This document shows positions 36,537 through 46,071 of a stretch of 64,000 nucleotides of DNA, piece by piece. Both the position numbers and the translations under genes were made by a program. Source of the stretch: Paraburkholderia eburnea (GTDB lineage: Bacteria > Pseudomonadota > Gammaproteobacteria > Burkholderiales > Burkholderiaceae); assembly GCF_002917095.1 (NCBI RefSeq), contig NZ_PQGA01000025.1:1-64000 (forward strand), in the 5' to 3' direction. The first letter of the stretch is position 1. Each line of letters begins with the position of its first letter. The notes beneath the pieces are model-generated. The model did not search any database. It was not told the origin of the DNA and saw nothing but the letters and a program-made list of their open reading frames with translations.

Positions 36537-37369
36537 GCGGGGAACCCCAGCCGCCGGCCGCTCGTCGTATCGATACTCACGCGCATCGGCACACCGTAAA
36601 TGGCTTCGAGGGCAGTCGAGTCGATGATCTCGTCGGCATGCGCACTGAGCAGCAGACGCCCCTCGCGCAGCGCCACGATGCGATCGCAGAACCGCGCAGC
36701 CATGTTGATGTCGTGCAGCACGACGACGGCCGTCATGTTCCGCGTCTTGCAAAGCGTGCGAACCAGTTCGAGCACGGTGAGCTGATGTGCAATGTCGAGC
36801 GCCGAGGTGGGCTCGTCGAGCAGCATGCATTGGCAATCCTGCGCGACCAGCATGGCTAGCCACGCCCGCTGACGCTCGCCGCCGGACAGGCTGTCGACCA
36901 GTCGTGTCGCGTAATGGGCCACATCGGCGTCGCGCATGGCGTTTTCGACGTGCGCCTTGTCGGTTGCGGTGAACCGGCCCAGCGCGCCATGCCATGGGTA
37001 GCGGCCGAGTGCGACCAGTTCCCGCACGGTCATGCCGTCGGTTGCAGGCGTCTGTTGGGGCAGGTAAGCAATTTCGCGCGCCAGATCGCGCGAATGCCAG
37101 TCAGCGAGCTTGCGGCTATTCCAGGCCACGGCGCCCGTGGTGGGCAACATCTGCCGCGCGAGAAGTTTCACGAGCGTCGATTTGCCCGATCCGTTATGGC
37201 CAACCAGCCCGGTTACGCTCGCGCGCTCAATGGCCAGATCCAGGGGATGCAACAGCGTGCGTCCGCCTGCCGCGAAACTGACGTTCGCGAGCGTAAATGC
37301 GTCGGCGCTCGTCGCTGCCGATTGGCTCGCACCGGCCGCGGGCTGTGTCATGTAGGAACGCTGGTTCAT
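36533..37369 (-). CDS. Ferric siderophore ABC ATPase, FhuC-like, 2
   Basis: This 278-residue ATPase has Walker A GHNGSGKSTL, Q-loop region YLPQQTPATDGMTVRELVALGRYPW, signature LSGGERQR, Walker B CMLLDEPTSALD and H-loop VLHDINMAARF. The start is ATG 37369, which overlaps the exporter stop (37366-37368) as ATGA; a longer frame from 37390 is not needed. It is very similar to copy 1. The gene order exporter, ATPase, binding protein, permease shows that an export and an import system are translated from one message. Confidence 0.93.
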   Translation of the reverse strand: MNQRSYMTQPAAGASQSAATSADAFTLANVSFAAGGRTLLHPLDLAIERASVTGLVGHNGSGKSTLVKLLARQMLPTTGAVAWNSRKLADWHSRDLAREIAYLPQQTPATDGMTVRELVALGRYPWHGALGRFTATDKAHVENAMRDADVAHYATRLVDSLSGGERQRAWLAMLVAQDCQCMLLDEPTSALDIAHQLTVLELVRTLCKTRNMTAVVVLHDINMAARFCDRIVALREGRLLLSAHADEIIDSTALEAIYGVPMRVSIDTTSGRRLGFPA

Positions 37370-39003
37370 GCCGCTGTCGCCATGGTCCATTCCGTGCCAC
37401 GATGGCCGGCGCTGAGTCGACCGCTATCAAGCTTGATGATCCGGTCCGCGAGCGGAAAATAGCGGTCGTCGTGTGTGATCACGAGTACCGTCTTGCCGCG
37501 CGCTTTCAATTGCGGGAGCAGGGTTCGATAAAACACTTCCTTGAATTCGGGGTCCTGATCGGCGGCCCATTCGTCGAAGACATAGAACGGCCGGTCTTCC
37601 AGCACCGCCACAAGCAGGGCGAGCCGCTTGCGCTGCCCTTGCGAGAGCGCGAGCGTGGAAAATGCACCGTTCTCGATTCGCACCTTGTGATCGAGTTGCA
37701 ACGCAACCAGCAGCGCGCGTGCGTTTTCCTCGCTCTGCGCCGGCAAGCCCAGCAGGGAGTCGAACAGATGGAAGTCGCTGAATACCACGGAGAAGCGCTG
37801 TCGATAAGCTGCGCGATCGCTTGCCGTCACAGGCGCTCCGTCAACCAGGATACGTCCGCTTTCCGGCGCATAGAGTCCAACCAGCAGCTTTGCAAAGGTG
37901 GTCTTGCCGCTGCCGTTGCCGCCGACGAGAAACACGAGCTCACCTGCATCGAGCGTCAGGTCGAGCGGCCCGAGCGTGAAAAAGCCGTCGTCGTGATCTC
38001 GCATGTAGCGGTGCTCGACGTGCTCGAATGCGATGGATGCGAATGATACGTGCGCGGCGGCAGGCGGCGCGGATTGCTCCGGCGGCAGCGCCGTCTCGAG
38101 GCGGGCGACACGCTCGAACGCGATGCGCGCCGAGCCGATCGACGGCAACGCCGCGAGCAACCCTTCCACCGGCATGATGAGATAAAGAAACACGAGCGCG
38201 TAGCCGGACATCACATGCGCATCGGCATGGAATGCATGGGCGAGCACGAAGATCGTCAGGCCGACGAAGGCGAACAGCAGCAGATTGCCCCAGCTAGCCG
38301 CGACAGCGTGCAACACGTAACCGCGCGTGCGCTGCCGTCGAACAGCCTCTACGTGGGGCGCGATGTCGCGGTCGACGAACGCGTCGGAGCGCGCGCGATG
38401 CAGTTTCAGTTCCTTGGCGCCGTCAAATAGCGCGCGAAACTGGCTCAGCAGGCTGTCTTCCCGTTCGCGCGAGGCGCGCAAGTGTGTCAACGCGCGTGTA
38501 CTGACCAGGTGTGTGCCCCACGAACCCACGCCCAGCACGATAAAAGCGAACACGAGGATCGGCGAGGACAGCATGCCCAGGTAAATGAGGCAACCCGCAA
38601 TGACGGCGCCCTGCATGACGATCGAGGGCAGGCTGATAAAGAAAATCACAATGCTGTCGAGATCCTGGGTCAGCGCCCCAATCGCACGTGAAGCGCCGCA
38701 ATGTTCAAGATCGCCATACGACGCAGCCGTGATACGCCGGATTGCCTGCATGCGCAGGCGCGCCTTGGCGCGCTGGCCGAGATACATGAACAGCGTCTGC
38801 GAGCCTACGCGCGTCGCGAGTACGAACAGAGCGAGCCACGCGAATCGCAGGCCGAGCGCAAGCAGTTCCTCCGCGCTTGCACGCAGGGCCTGGTTGATGA
38901 GGGCAACCAGTGCGGCATTCGCCAGCCCGCTCGACAGACTGATGAGAAGCGCAATGGGCAGCAGCCATCGCGAACTGCGTATCAACGGGGCGATCAAGGA
39001 CAT
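37366..39003 (-). CDS. PvdE/SyrD-type cyclic peptide (siderophore) ABC exporter 2
   Basis: This exporter (545 residues) has an N-terminal six-helix domain (MSLIAPLIRSSRWLLPIALL onward) and an ATPase with GGNGSGKTTF, LSQGQRKRLALL, FYVFDEWAADQDPEF and VITHDDRYF, all typical of the PvdE/SyrD group. The ATG at 39003 aligns with the start of exporter 3 (MSLIFYLIRHSR); a TTG three codons upstream is the alternative. It is the first gene of the leftward cassette 2 and has a strong Fur-box-like site about 95 bp upstream. Long stretches match exporter 3 almost residue by residue, suggesting a recent duplication. Confidence 0.91.
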   Translation of the reverse strand: MSLIAPLIRSSRWLLPIALLISLSSGLANAALVALINQALRASAEELLALGLRFAWLALFVLATRVGSQTLFMYLGQRAKARLRMQAIRRITAASYGDLEHCGASRAIGALTQDLDSIVIFFISLPSIVMQGAVIAGCLIYLGMLSSPILVFAFIVLGVGSWGTHLVSTRALTHLRASREREDSLLSQFRALFDGAKELKLHRARSDAFVDRDIAPHVEAVRRQRTRGYVLHAVAASWGNLLLFAFVGLTIFVLAHAFHADAHVMSGYALVFLYLIMPVEGLLAALPSIGSARIAFERVARLETALPPEQSAPPAAAHVSFASIAFEHVEHRYMRDHDDGFFTLGPLDLTLDAGELVFLVGGNGSGKTTFAKLLVGLYAPESGRILVDGAPVTASDRAAYRQRFSVVFSDFHLFDSLLGLPAQSEENARALLVALQLDHKVRIENGAFSTLALSQGQRKRLALLVAVLEDRPFYVFDEWAADQDPEFKEVFYRTLLPQLKARGKTVLVITHDDRYFPLADRIIKLDSGRLSAGHRGTEWTMATAA

Positions 39004-39096
39004 GACGCGCAAAGAAGTTGGAGGTAGAGCAGCAAAGAGTTCGACATGCCCTTCATGAAAGGGCTGTACGGCTGGCGATAAACAATCTCATTTCAT

Positions 39097-39118
39097 ACAA
39101 ATGAGACTCATTATTGAT
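39097..39118. promoter_or_regulatory. Fur-box-like site between exporter 2 and AraC regulator 3
   Basis: The core AATGAGACTCATT (39100-39112) matches 11 of 13 positions of the Fur core and is itself a near-perfect dyad. It lies in the divergent spacer, about 95 bp upstream of exporter 2 and 155 bp upstream of the AraC start. Confidence 0.65.
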
Positions 39119-39272
39119 TCGAGCGAAGGATTGGCAAACGCTCAAGACAGGAGGGGAGATTAACGGTTTACACTCCCGGAAGGATGACATCGAGTATCGA
39201 ATTTTTGACAAGTTGTGGCAAATTCTCGATATCATTCGAGGCGACTTTCGCTCCTCTGGCTGCCAAACTTCG

Positions 39273-40067
39273 ATGAAAGAATTCCTGCTCAAACGCTATC
39301 CGCTCGCGCCCACGCCGCTCAGCCGCGACGTCAGCGCGTCGCTGATCAACTACCGGCATGGAGAACGGGTGATCTGGCACCAGCACCGCCACGGACAACT
39401 CGTCTTCGCCGCCGAAGGGGTGATACGCGTACTAACACCGGCTCGCACCTGGACGTTGCCGCAGTCGCGTGCGGTGTGGCTGCCCTCCAATGTGGACCAT
39501 GAACTCCATGCGGTCGGAGACACAGTGTTATGCAGCGTCTATCTTGAACCACGTGTTTTTCCGTGGACGTGGCAGGAGCCGGCGGTCATTGCCGTATCGG
39601 CACTGGTGCGCGAGCTGGCGCTTTTGCTCGGTGCCGTGGGTGACACTTATTCCGCCAATAGCGAAGCGGCTCTGAGCGTCCCCTTGCTGCTGAAAGTCCT
39701 TTCCCAGACGACAGCGCTCGCCGAGCCTGGTGTGCCTTTGCCGCGCGACGCCCGCCTGCTCAAGATCTGTGAGCACATGATGAACGACCCTGGCAGCGAG
39801 CTGACGCTCGACTTCTGGGGCGAACAATTCGGTGCGAGTGGACGGACGCTCGCGCGCAGGCTGTACGCGGAGACCGGGCTGACCTTTGTGGCGTGGCGTC
39901 AGCAGATGCGGGTGGCCGAGGCCATCACGCGTCTTACGCTAGGCCATTCGGTTGCTCAGGTCGCCAAGGATCTCGGCTATCGCAGCGCCAGCGCGTTTAT
40001 CGTGATGTTTCGTCAGATCACGGGCGGGCCGCCGCAACGTTATCTGGCAGTGCGAAAAGAATCGTGA
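39273..40067 (+). CDS. AraC-family regulator with cupin sensor domain, 3
   Basis: This 264-residue protein has a cupin domain (WHQHRHGQLVFAAEGVIRVLTP) and an AraC domain (FWGEQFGASGRTLARRLYAETGLTF and VAQVAKDLGYRSASAFIVMFRQITG). The frame is open from 39114, but the ATG at 39273 gives the start MKEFLLKRYP, which lines up with the paralogue at 24619-25404. It is divergent from the cassette 2 operon and probably controls it, together with Fur. It converges on another AraC gene 68 bp downstream, an unusual tail-to-tail pair of related regulators between cassettes 2 and 3. Confidence 0.9.
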   Translation: MKEFLLKRYPLAPTPLSRDVSASLINYRHGERVIWHQHRHGQLVFAAEGVIRVLTPARTWTLPQSRAVWLPSNVDHELHAVGDTVLCSVYLEPRVFPWTWQEPAVIAVSALVRELALLLGAVGDTYSANSEAALSVPLLLKVLSQTTALAEPGVPLPRDARLLKICEHMMNDPGSELTLDFWGEQFGASGRTLARRLYAETGLTFVAWRQQMRVAEAITRLTLGHSVAQVAKDLGYRSASAFIVMFRQITGGPPQRYLAVRKES

Positions 40068-40135
40068 CCTGGGCGGCGAGCGAGACTGGGCTCCTCGCCC
40101 TCGCTGTCTCCCGCGCCTTAAGTATTGGCGGCGGG

Positions 40136-40951
40136 TTATGAGCCATTCAGATTCTTGAGATAACGCTGCGGTGTCTCGCCGAGTGTCTTGCGAAACATGG
40201 AGATAAATGCGCTCGTGCTTTGATAACCCAGCTCGATCGCAATCGTCGAAACCGGCACGTCGAGTGCAAGTTTGGCCATCGCTTCGACAAGCCGAAGCTG
40301 CTGTCGCCACTGGCCAAAGCTCAATCCCGTTTCTTCCCTGAACAGGCGCGCCAACGTTCGCACACTCGCGCCGACCCGTGCGCTCCAGTTCTCGATCGTG
40401 TCATTGTTCTGAGGATAGGAGAGCAAATGTTCGCAGATGGTCGCCAGGCGGCGATCCTGTGGCAACGGCAATGTTCCGCTCGTCAACGAAGGCGCCTGCG
40501 CAAGCTCGAGAAGCAACAACGAAACAGCATGCGCCGAGCGCGGATCGCCTTCGTCGATATTGCCGCTCAACGCATTGACCAGCGCGTCGAGCAATTGACC
40601 GATGCGCAGGACGCGGCACTGCGACTGTCTCATCACCGTTGGACTCGCCTGTGGTGCGATCCAGGCACTACGCACGATCACTTCGCCGATCGCATGCAAC
40701 TCGTGAGGCACGGTCGGCGGCAACCAGATGCCGTGAAAGGGCGGCAGTGTCCACATGCCGGTGGGCGTCAGCACCCGCAACACACCACGCGACACATAAA
40801 CGAGCTGGGCTTCCTCATGCGCGTGCCAGACCTCACGAAAGCCGTTTTCGTATTCCCATGCGCTTGCGGTCACGGCTGCAGCCGCAAGCGGCTCGACAGT
40901 GTAGCGCCGTCGCCAGACCGGGTTCACGTTCGCTATTTCGGCTGAATTCAT
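40136..40951 (-). CDS. AraC-family regulator with cupin sensor domain, 4
   Basis: This protein (271 residues from the ATG at 40951; the frame is open to 40996) has a cupin domain (WHAHEEAQLVYVSRGVLRVLTP) and an AraC domain (NWSARVGASVRTLARLFREETGLSF and VSTIAIELGYQSTSAFISMFRKTLG). It is divergent from receptor 3 of cassette 3, which is its likely target. Ribosome-site evidence is weak. It is of the same subfamily as regulators 2 and 3 but clearly more distant from them than they are from each other. Confidence 0.88.
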   Translation of the reverse strand: MNSAEIANVNPVWRRRYTVEPLAAAAVTASAWEYENGFREVWHAHEEAQLVYVSRGVLRVLTPTGMWTLPPFHGIWLPPTVPHELHAIGEVIVRSAWIAPQASPTVMRQSQCRVLRIGQLLDALVNALSGNIDEGDPRSAHAVSLLLLELAQAPSLTSGTLPLPQDRRLATICEHLLSYPQNNDTIENWSARVGASVRTLARLFREETGLSFGQWRQQLRLVEAMAKLALDVPVSTIAIELGYQSTSAFISMFRKTLGETPQRYLKNLNGS

Positions 40952-41066
40952 CGAATTTGGGCAAAAAAATGACCTGTTTGCGATGTAATTTGGCAATACA
41001 GATCAAATAGGGCAACGATATCCTTGCTGCATATCGGCGCGCATGGAACGATTCCGTATCCATGTG

Positions 41067-41086
41067 TTAATGATTCTCATTCTCTC
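41067..41086. promoter_or_regulatory. Fur-box-like site upstream of receptor 3
   Basis: The core AATGATTCTCATT (41069-41081) matches 11 of 13 positions of the Fur core. It lies about 90 bp upstream of the receptor start and 115 bp from the divergent AraC start. Confidence 0.65.
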
Positions 41087-41170
41087 ACGTTCCGGGCGAG
41101 CGGCGAGGGTGTCGAGAACCAGATTCCAGCGCCGCCACGACCACTTTGAAACCAGACGAGCAACACGGGG

Positions 41171-43423
41171 ATGCATAAAACACAATCTGATCGGGTACGG
41201 ACGGCGGTTTGTTCTGGCGGGATTTTTTCAGCTCGACGTAGTTTCCCGCTTTCGATGATCGCGGCGGCTTGCATGCTGGCCTGCGCCGCGCATGCACAGG
41301 ATTCGGGCAGCACGGACGGGATGACGTCTGGCGGCGCCGCCGATCGGCACGCACTGGCGGCGGCTCGCGAGCCGTCGCTGCCGGCTGTCAAGGTATCGGG
41401 CGAACGCGAAACGGAAACGGCCACCAGCCCGGTGCCGGGCTACGTCGCCAGTCGCAGCGCGACGGGCACCAAGACCGATACGCCGATCATCGAAACGCCG
41501 CAGTCGATTTCGGTGATTACCGCCGACCAGATCCAGGCGCAGGGCGCGCAGACGGTCGGGCAGGCGCTGCGCTACACGCCGGGCGTGATCGGCGAGCAGT
41601 ATGGCGGACTGGATACCACGGTCGATTACTACATGGTGCGGGGCTTTCCCAACCAGTTCCCGTTCGTGGACGGCCTGTCCACCGAGACCTATTTCACGCT
41701 GCTCGCACCGGCGGTCGATCCCTACGCGCTGGAACGCATCGACGTGCTGCGCGGGCCGTCCTCGGTGCTCTATGGACAGAACATCCCGGGCGGCATGATC
41801 AACCTCGTCACCAAGCGCCCGACGGAAGAGCCGTTGCACGAAGTGTCGATGGACGTCGGCAACTATGGCACGGTGGGCGCGCGTTTCGATCTGGGCGGCC
41901 CGCTGACGAAGGATGGCACGGTGCTGTACCGGCTGACGGGCGAAGCCGGCACGGCCGGTTCGCAGGTGGATTATCAGACCGACAAGCGCTTTTTCATCGC
42001 GCCGGCGCTAACGTGGAAGCCGTCGGCCGACACGACGCTGACCTTGCTGTCGCAATTCAGCTATCGCAACAGCAGCGATCCCACGGTCGATCTGCCGGCC
42101 GTCGGCACGCTCTATCCGGGACCGAACGGCGCGCGCATCCGCACGAGCCTGTTCGACGGCGAACCGAACTTCAACCAGACGAGGCGCAGCGAGGAAGACA
42201 TCGGTTACGAGTTCGAGCATCGTTTCAACGACTGGCTGACGGTGCGTCAGAACCTGCGCTACACGCACGTCAATCTCGACAAGGACGTGGTGGGCGATGC
42301 GGGTCTGGAAGACGATCAGGTGACGATGGATCGCTATGCGTTCGACGCGAAAGCCAGCGCGGACATCTTTACCGTCGATAACCAGGCGCAATTCAAGTTC
42401 GCGACCGGCGCGCTGCAGCACACGGCGCTGGTGGGCGTCGACTACGTGCATTCGATCGACCGCTGGGCGGAAAACGATGCGACCGATGTGCCGTCGCTCA
42501 ATCTCTACGCGCCGGTCTACGGCGCTCCGATCAGCTTCGGGGGCGTGGATTACAGCGTCGAACATCACCTCGACCAGGTGGGCGTGTACGCGCAGGATCA
42601 GGTTCGCCTCGGCAAGCTGGTTGCAACATTCGGCGTGCGTCAGGATTGGGCCGATACCGACGAGTTCGACCGCATCGCCGGTGCAACGGATCAGAGCAAC
42701 AGCGAACAGCGCTTCACTTACCGGGCGGGTCTCGTCTATCTGTTCGACAGCGGCTTCGCGCCCTACGTAAGCTACGCAACGTCGTTCCAGCCGGGCCTCG
42801 GCACGACCTTCGACGGCAGTGCGCTGAAGCCGACAACGGGGCAGAGCGTGGAAGTCGGCGTCAAATATCAGCCGCACGGCCAGAAAAGCTTTGCGATGCT
42901 GTCGCTCTTCAACATCCTGCAGCGGAACGTGACGGAGCCGGACTACTCGCATCCTGACGGGAATTACGTGGTGCAGACGGGCGCGCAGCGGGTCAAGGGC
43001 ATCGAGCTTTCCGGCGTTGCCGATCTGGGCGCGGGCATGAACCTGACGGCGGCGTACACCTATATGGACGGCACGATTTCGGCGAGCGACCAGGGCTACG
43101 CGGGCAACGCCGCGCCGAACGTGCCGCACAACATGGCGAGTCTGTGGTTCGACAAGACGTTCCAGCAGGGCTGGTATCGCGGCTTTGGCGTGGGCGCGGG
43201 CGTGCGTTACCTCGGCGCGCAATACGGCGACGAGGCGAACGACGTGAAAATGCCGTCGGTGACGCTGTTCGATGCGGCGATCCACTACGACATCGCGCAC
43301 TGGCGTTTCTCGGTGAACGCGCAAAACCTGTTCGATCGCGTCTATGTGAATTGCCAGAGCACGAACTATTGCGCGTATGGCTTGCGGCGCAGCGTGATTG
43401 GCCGCGCGACGTATCAGTGGTGA
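41171..43423 (+). CDS. TonB-dependent siderophore receptor 3 (FhuA-like)
   Basis: This outer-membrane receptor has 750 residues with a signal peptide (SMIAAACMLACAAHAQ), a likely TonB box in LPAVKVSG, a plug (TPQSISVITADQIQAQGAQT, ALERIDVLRGPSSVLYGQ, GGMINLVTKRP) and a barrel ending RATYQW. The C-terminal cysteine pair (VNCQSTNYCAYG) occurs also in receptor 1 and in FhuA-type proteins. It is the first gene of cassette 3 and lies 79 bp before the exporter 3 start on the same strand. It is closely related to receptor 1, so both may take up ferrichrome- or hydroxamate-like ligands. Confidence 0.92.
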   Translation: MHKTQSDRVRTAVCSGGIFSARRSFPLSMIAAACMLACAAHAQDSGSTDGMTSGGAADRHALAAAREPSLPAVKVSGERETETATSPVPGYVASRSATGTKTDTPIIETPQSISVITADQIQAQGAQTVGQALRYTPGVIGEQYGGLDTTVDYYMVRGFPNQFPFVDGLSTETYFTLLAPAVDPYALERIDVLRGPSSVLYGQNIPGGMINLVTKRPTEEPLHEVSMDVGNYGTVGARFDLGGPLTKDGTVLYRLTGEAGTAGSQVDYQTDKRFFIAPALTWKPSADTTLTLLSQFSYRNSSDPTVDLPAVGTLYPGPNGARIRTSLFDGEPNFNQTRRSEEDIGYEFEHRFNDWLTVRQNLRYTHVNLDKDVVGDAGLEDDQVTMDRYAFDAKASADIFTVDNQAQFKFATGALQHTALVGVDYVHSIDRWAENDATDVPSLNLYAPVYGAPISFGGVDYSVEHHLDQVGVYAQDQVRLGKLVATFGVRQDWADTDEFDRIAGATDQSNSEQRFTYRAGLVYLFDSGFAPYVSYATSFQPGLGTTFDGSALKPTTGQSVEVGVKYQPHGQKSFAMLSLFNILQRNVTEPDYSHPDGNYVVQTGAQRVKGIELSGVADLGAGMNLTAAYTYMDGTISASDQGYAGNAAPNVPHNMASLWFDKTFQQGWYRGFGVGAGVRYLGAQYGDEANDVKMPSVTLFDAAIHYDIAHWRFSVNAQNLFDRVYVNCQSTNYCAYGLRRSVIGRATYQW

Positions 43424-43502
43424 TGCCTCTCGTCTGATCAACATGAACCGGACGATGCCGGAGCGCCGCGGATGTGGCGGCTTCGGCATCGACACATCCA
43501 AT

Positions 43503-45149
43503 ATGTCCCTCATCTTTTATCTGATCCGCCATTCGCGCAATACGCTGCTGGTTGCGATCGCAACCAGCATTATCAGCGGCTTGAGCAGCGCCGGATTGGT
43601 CGCGCTTATCAATCAGGCGCTCGGCGTGCCGATGCAGCGGCTTGCCGAACTCGGCCTGCGGTTTCTGGGCCTGAGCGTGCTCGTGCTGATCACGCGCGCG
43701 ATATCCTCGACGCTTTTCATGCGCCTTGGCCAGTCCGCCAAGGCCACGCTGCGCATGGACATCATTCGCCGCATTGGCGATGCGCCCTATCAGCAGCTTG
43801 AAAAGCAGGGCGGCGCGCGGGCGCTGTCGATTCTCACCGACGATCTCGACACCATCGTCGTATTCTTTGTGAGCTTGCCGAACCTCGCCATGCAAGGCGC
43901 GGTGATTACGGGCTGCCTGATTTATCTGGGCTATCTGTCGTGGCAGATCCTGTTGTTCGCGGTGGCGACGGTGTTGATCGGCTCGCTGGGGTTTCATCTG
44001 GTGAACAGTCGCGCGGAATTCCATCTACGCAGTTCGCGCCGGCGCGAAGACGAGCTTGTCAAACACTTTCGCGCGCTTTTCGATGGGGCGAAAGAACTGA
44101 AGCTGCATCGCCGCCGCAAATCCGCTTTTATCGACGGAACGCTCGCCACGAATGTGGAGGCCGTGCGCGTGCAGCGCACGCGCGGCTATGTGCTTTATGC
44201 AGCCGCGGCCAGTTGGGGCAGCTTCATTTTCTTCGCGTTCATTGGCTGCGTGCTGTTCGTGCTCACGCAATTTTTCCCGGTGTCGAATCATGTGATGTCG
44301 GGCTATGCGGTGATTTTTCTCTACATGATCATGCCGATCGAAGGACTGCTTTCGGCGTTGCCCACCATCAGTTCGGCGAAGGTGGCGATCGAGCGTATCG
44401 ACGCCATGCATGCGGAGCTTCGGCCGGAACAAACGCTGGCCGCGAATGACGCGGTGTCGTTCGAGCGCATCGTGCTGGGGCGCGTGACGCATCGTTATTA
44501 TCGCGAGAAAGAGGATGGCGTATTTACGCTCGGCCCGATCGATCTTTCGTTCGCGGCGGGTGAAATCGTCTTTCTGATTGGCGGCAATGGCAGCGGTAAA
44601 ACCACGCTCGCCAAACTGATCACCGGACTTTACGCGCCCGATAGCGGTCGCGTGCTGCTCGACGGTCAAACCGTGGACGAACGCGCGCGCGAAGCCTACC
44701 GGCAGCATTTTTCCGTCGTGTTCAGCGACTTCTTTCTCTTCGATTCGCTGCTAGGCATGAAGCTCGACGGACTAGACCGCGAAGCGAAAGCGCTGCTCGA
44801 AGCGCTGCATCTCGATCACAAGGTCAAGATCGAAAACGGGGTGTTTTCCACGACGGAGCTTTCCCAGGGACAGAGAAAGCGTCTCGCATTGCTGGTCGCG
44901 TATCTGGAAGACCGGCCTTTTTATCTCTTCGACGAATGGGCCGCCGATCAGGATCCCTTGTTCAAGGAAACGTTTTATCGAAGCTTGCTGCCTGAATTGA
45001 AGAAAAAGGGCAAAGCGGTGCTCGTCATCTCACATGACGATCGCTATTTTTATCTCGCCGATCGTTACGTGAAGCTCGAATATGGCCAGCTCGTCGAGCA
45101 GGGCGCGGGCGCGGATCTGAGTCCCTCGCATGTCCAGTCATCGTCATGA
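43503..45149 (+). CDS. PvdE/SyrD-type cyclic peptide (siderophore) ABC exporter 3
   Basis: This 548-residue exporter begins MSLIFYLIRHSRNTLLVAIA, aligning with exporter 2. The membrane domain covers about residues 1-300; the ATPase shows GGNGSGKTTL, LSQGQRKRLALL, FYLFDEWAADQDPLF and VISHDDRYF. In-frame ATGs at 43443 and 43503 are possible; the second is chosen by comparison with exporter 2. The gene overlaps the binding-protein gene by 20 bp, so export and import parts are again translationally linked. It is closely similar to exporter 2, whereas exporter 1 is more distant. Confidence 0.91.
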   Translation: MSLIFYLIRHSRNTLLVAIATSIISGLSSAGLVALINQALGVPMQRLAELGLRFLGLSVLVLITRAISSTLFMRLGQSAKATLRMDIIRRIGDAPYQQLEKQGGARALSILTDDLDTIVVFFVSLPNLAMQGAVITGCLIYLGYLSWQILLFAVATVLIGSLGFHLVNSRAEFHLRSSRRREDELVKHFRALFDGAKELKLHRRRKSAFIDGTLATNVEAVRVQRTRGYVLYAAAASWGSFIFFAFIGCVLFVLTQFFPVSNHVMSGYAVIFLYMIMPIEGLLSALPTISSAKVAIERIDAMHAELRPEQTLAANDAVSFERIVLGRVTHRYYREKEDGVFTLGPIDLSFAAGEIVFLIGGNGSGKTTLAKLITGLYAPDSGRVLLDGQTVDERAREAYRQHFSVVFSDFFLFDSLLGMKLDGLDREAKALLEALHLDHKVKIENGVFSTTELSQGQRKRLALLVAYLEDRPFYLFDEWAADQDPLFKETFYRSLLPELKKKGKAVLVISHDDRYFYLADRYVKLEYGQLVEQGAGADLSPSHVQSSS

Positions 45150-46071
45150 CGCGGGCAGGCGTGCCTGCCTGAAGACCGTGAGCGCGCTGGGCATCGCTTC
45201 GTTTGCGCCCGCGCTGATGCCGCGTGGAGCGAAAGCGGCCGCGCCCGCTCGCGTGGTTTCCTTGAGCTGGGCCGGGGCGCAGGCGCTGATTTCGCTCGGC
45301 GTGGCGCCTGTTGCCGTTGCCGATCGTGTGGACTATCCGCTTGCCGGTACGCAGCCGCCATTGCCGGCGGACACGAGCGAAGTGGGTGCGCACGATGAGC
45401 CGAATCTGGAGCGGGTTCAGCAGCTTCTGCCGGAACTGATTGTCATCGACGCGAATCAACAGGCGCTCGATGCACGTCTGCAACGCATCGCGCCCACGTT
45501 CACCCTCGATATTTACAACCCGCAGCGCGGCCAACCCTACACGCTGGCGGCGCAGGAAACGCTGCGGCTGGGCGCGCGGATCGGACGCGGCGATGCCGCC
45601 CGACGCTATTTGCAGCACGCCGACGACGAGCTTGCGACGTGCGCGAAGACGATTGCCGCGCGGGAAATGCGGCTACCCGTGCTCGTCGTCGATCTCTACG
45701 ACGACGGGCGGCATCTTTATCTCTATGGCGGGAACAGCCTGATACAGGACGTCATGGACCGGCTTGGCGTGCGTAATGCGTGGCAAGGTTCGACCGGGTC
45801 GGGCTATCTGCTGCAAGGCATCGAAGCGCTGGCTGCGTTTGGCGACGCGCAGATGTTTTACATCAGCCACGGCGTGCGCGACCAGATCGCGCTGCACAAT
45901 CTCAGCCGCAGCGTGTTGTGGCAGCACTTGCCGTTCGTGAAGGCGAACCGCTTCCGCCCGCTGCCGGGTTTCTTCGCTTATGGGGCGACGGCGAGCGCGG
46001 TCCAGTTCGCGCGGGAGCTTACGGCAGGGCTCGTTGCGATGCAGTCCCAGACAGGCTCAACCGATGGATGA
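45130..46071 (+). CDS. Siderophore-binding periplasmic protein, FhuD-like, 3 (Tat signal)
   Basis: This 313-residue binding protein starts MSSHRHDAGRRACLKTVSA: a twin-arginine motif (RRACLK) followed by LGIASFAPALMP and AKAAA, so Tat export is likely. The mature domain begins APARVVSLSWAGAQALISLG, then LLPELIVIDAN and VLVVDLYDDGRHLYLYGGN. It overlaps the exporter gene at its start and the permease gene at its end. It should deliver ferric siderophore to permease 3. Cassette 3 has no ATPase gene, so a shared ATPase must power this route. Confidence 0.9.
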   Translation: MSSHRHDAGRRACLKTVSALGIASFAPALMPRGAKAAAPARVVSLSWAGAQALISLGVAPVAVADRVDYPLAGTQPPLPADTSEVGAHDEPNLERVQQLLPELIVIDANQQALDARLQRIAPTFTLDIYNPQRGQPYTLAAQETLRLGARIGRGDAARRYLQHADDELATCAKTIAAREMRLPVLVVDLYDDGRHLYLYGGNSLIQDVMDRLGVRNAWQGSTGSGYLLQGIEALAAFGDAQMFYISHGVRDQIALHNLSRSVLWQHLPFVKANRFRPLPGFFAYGATASAVQFARELTAGLVAMQSQTGSTDG

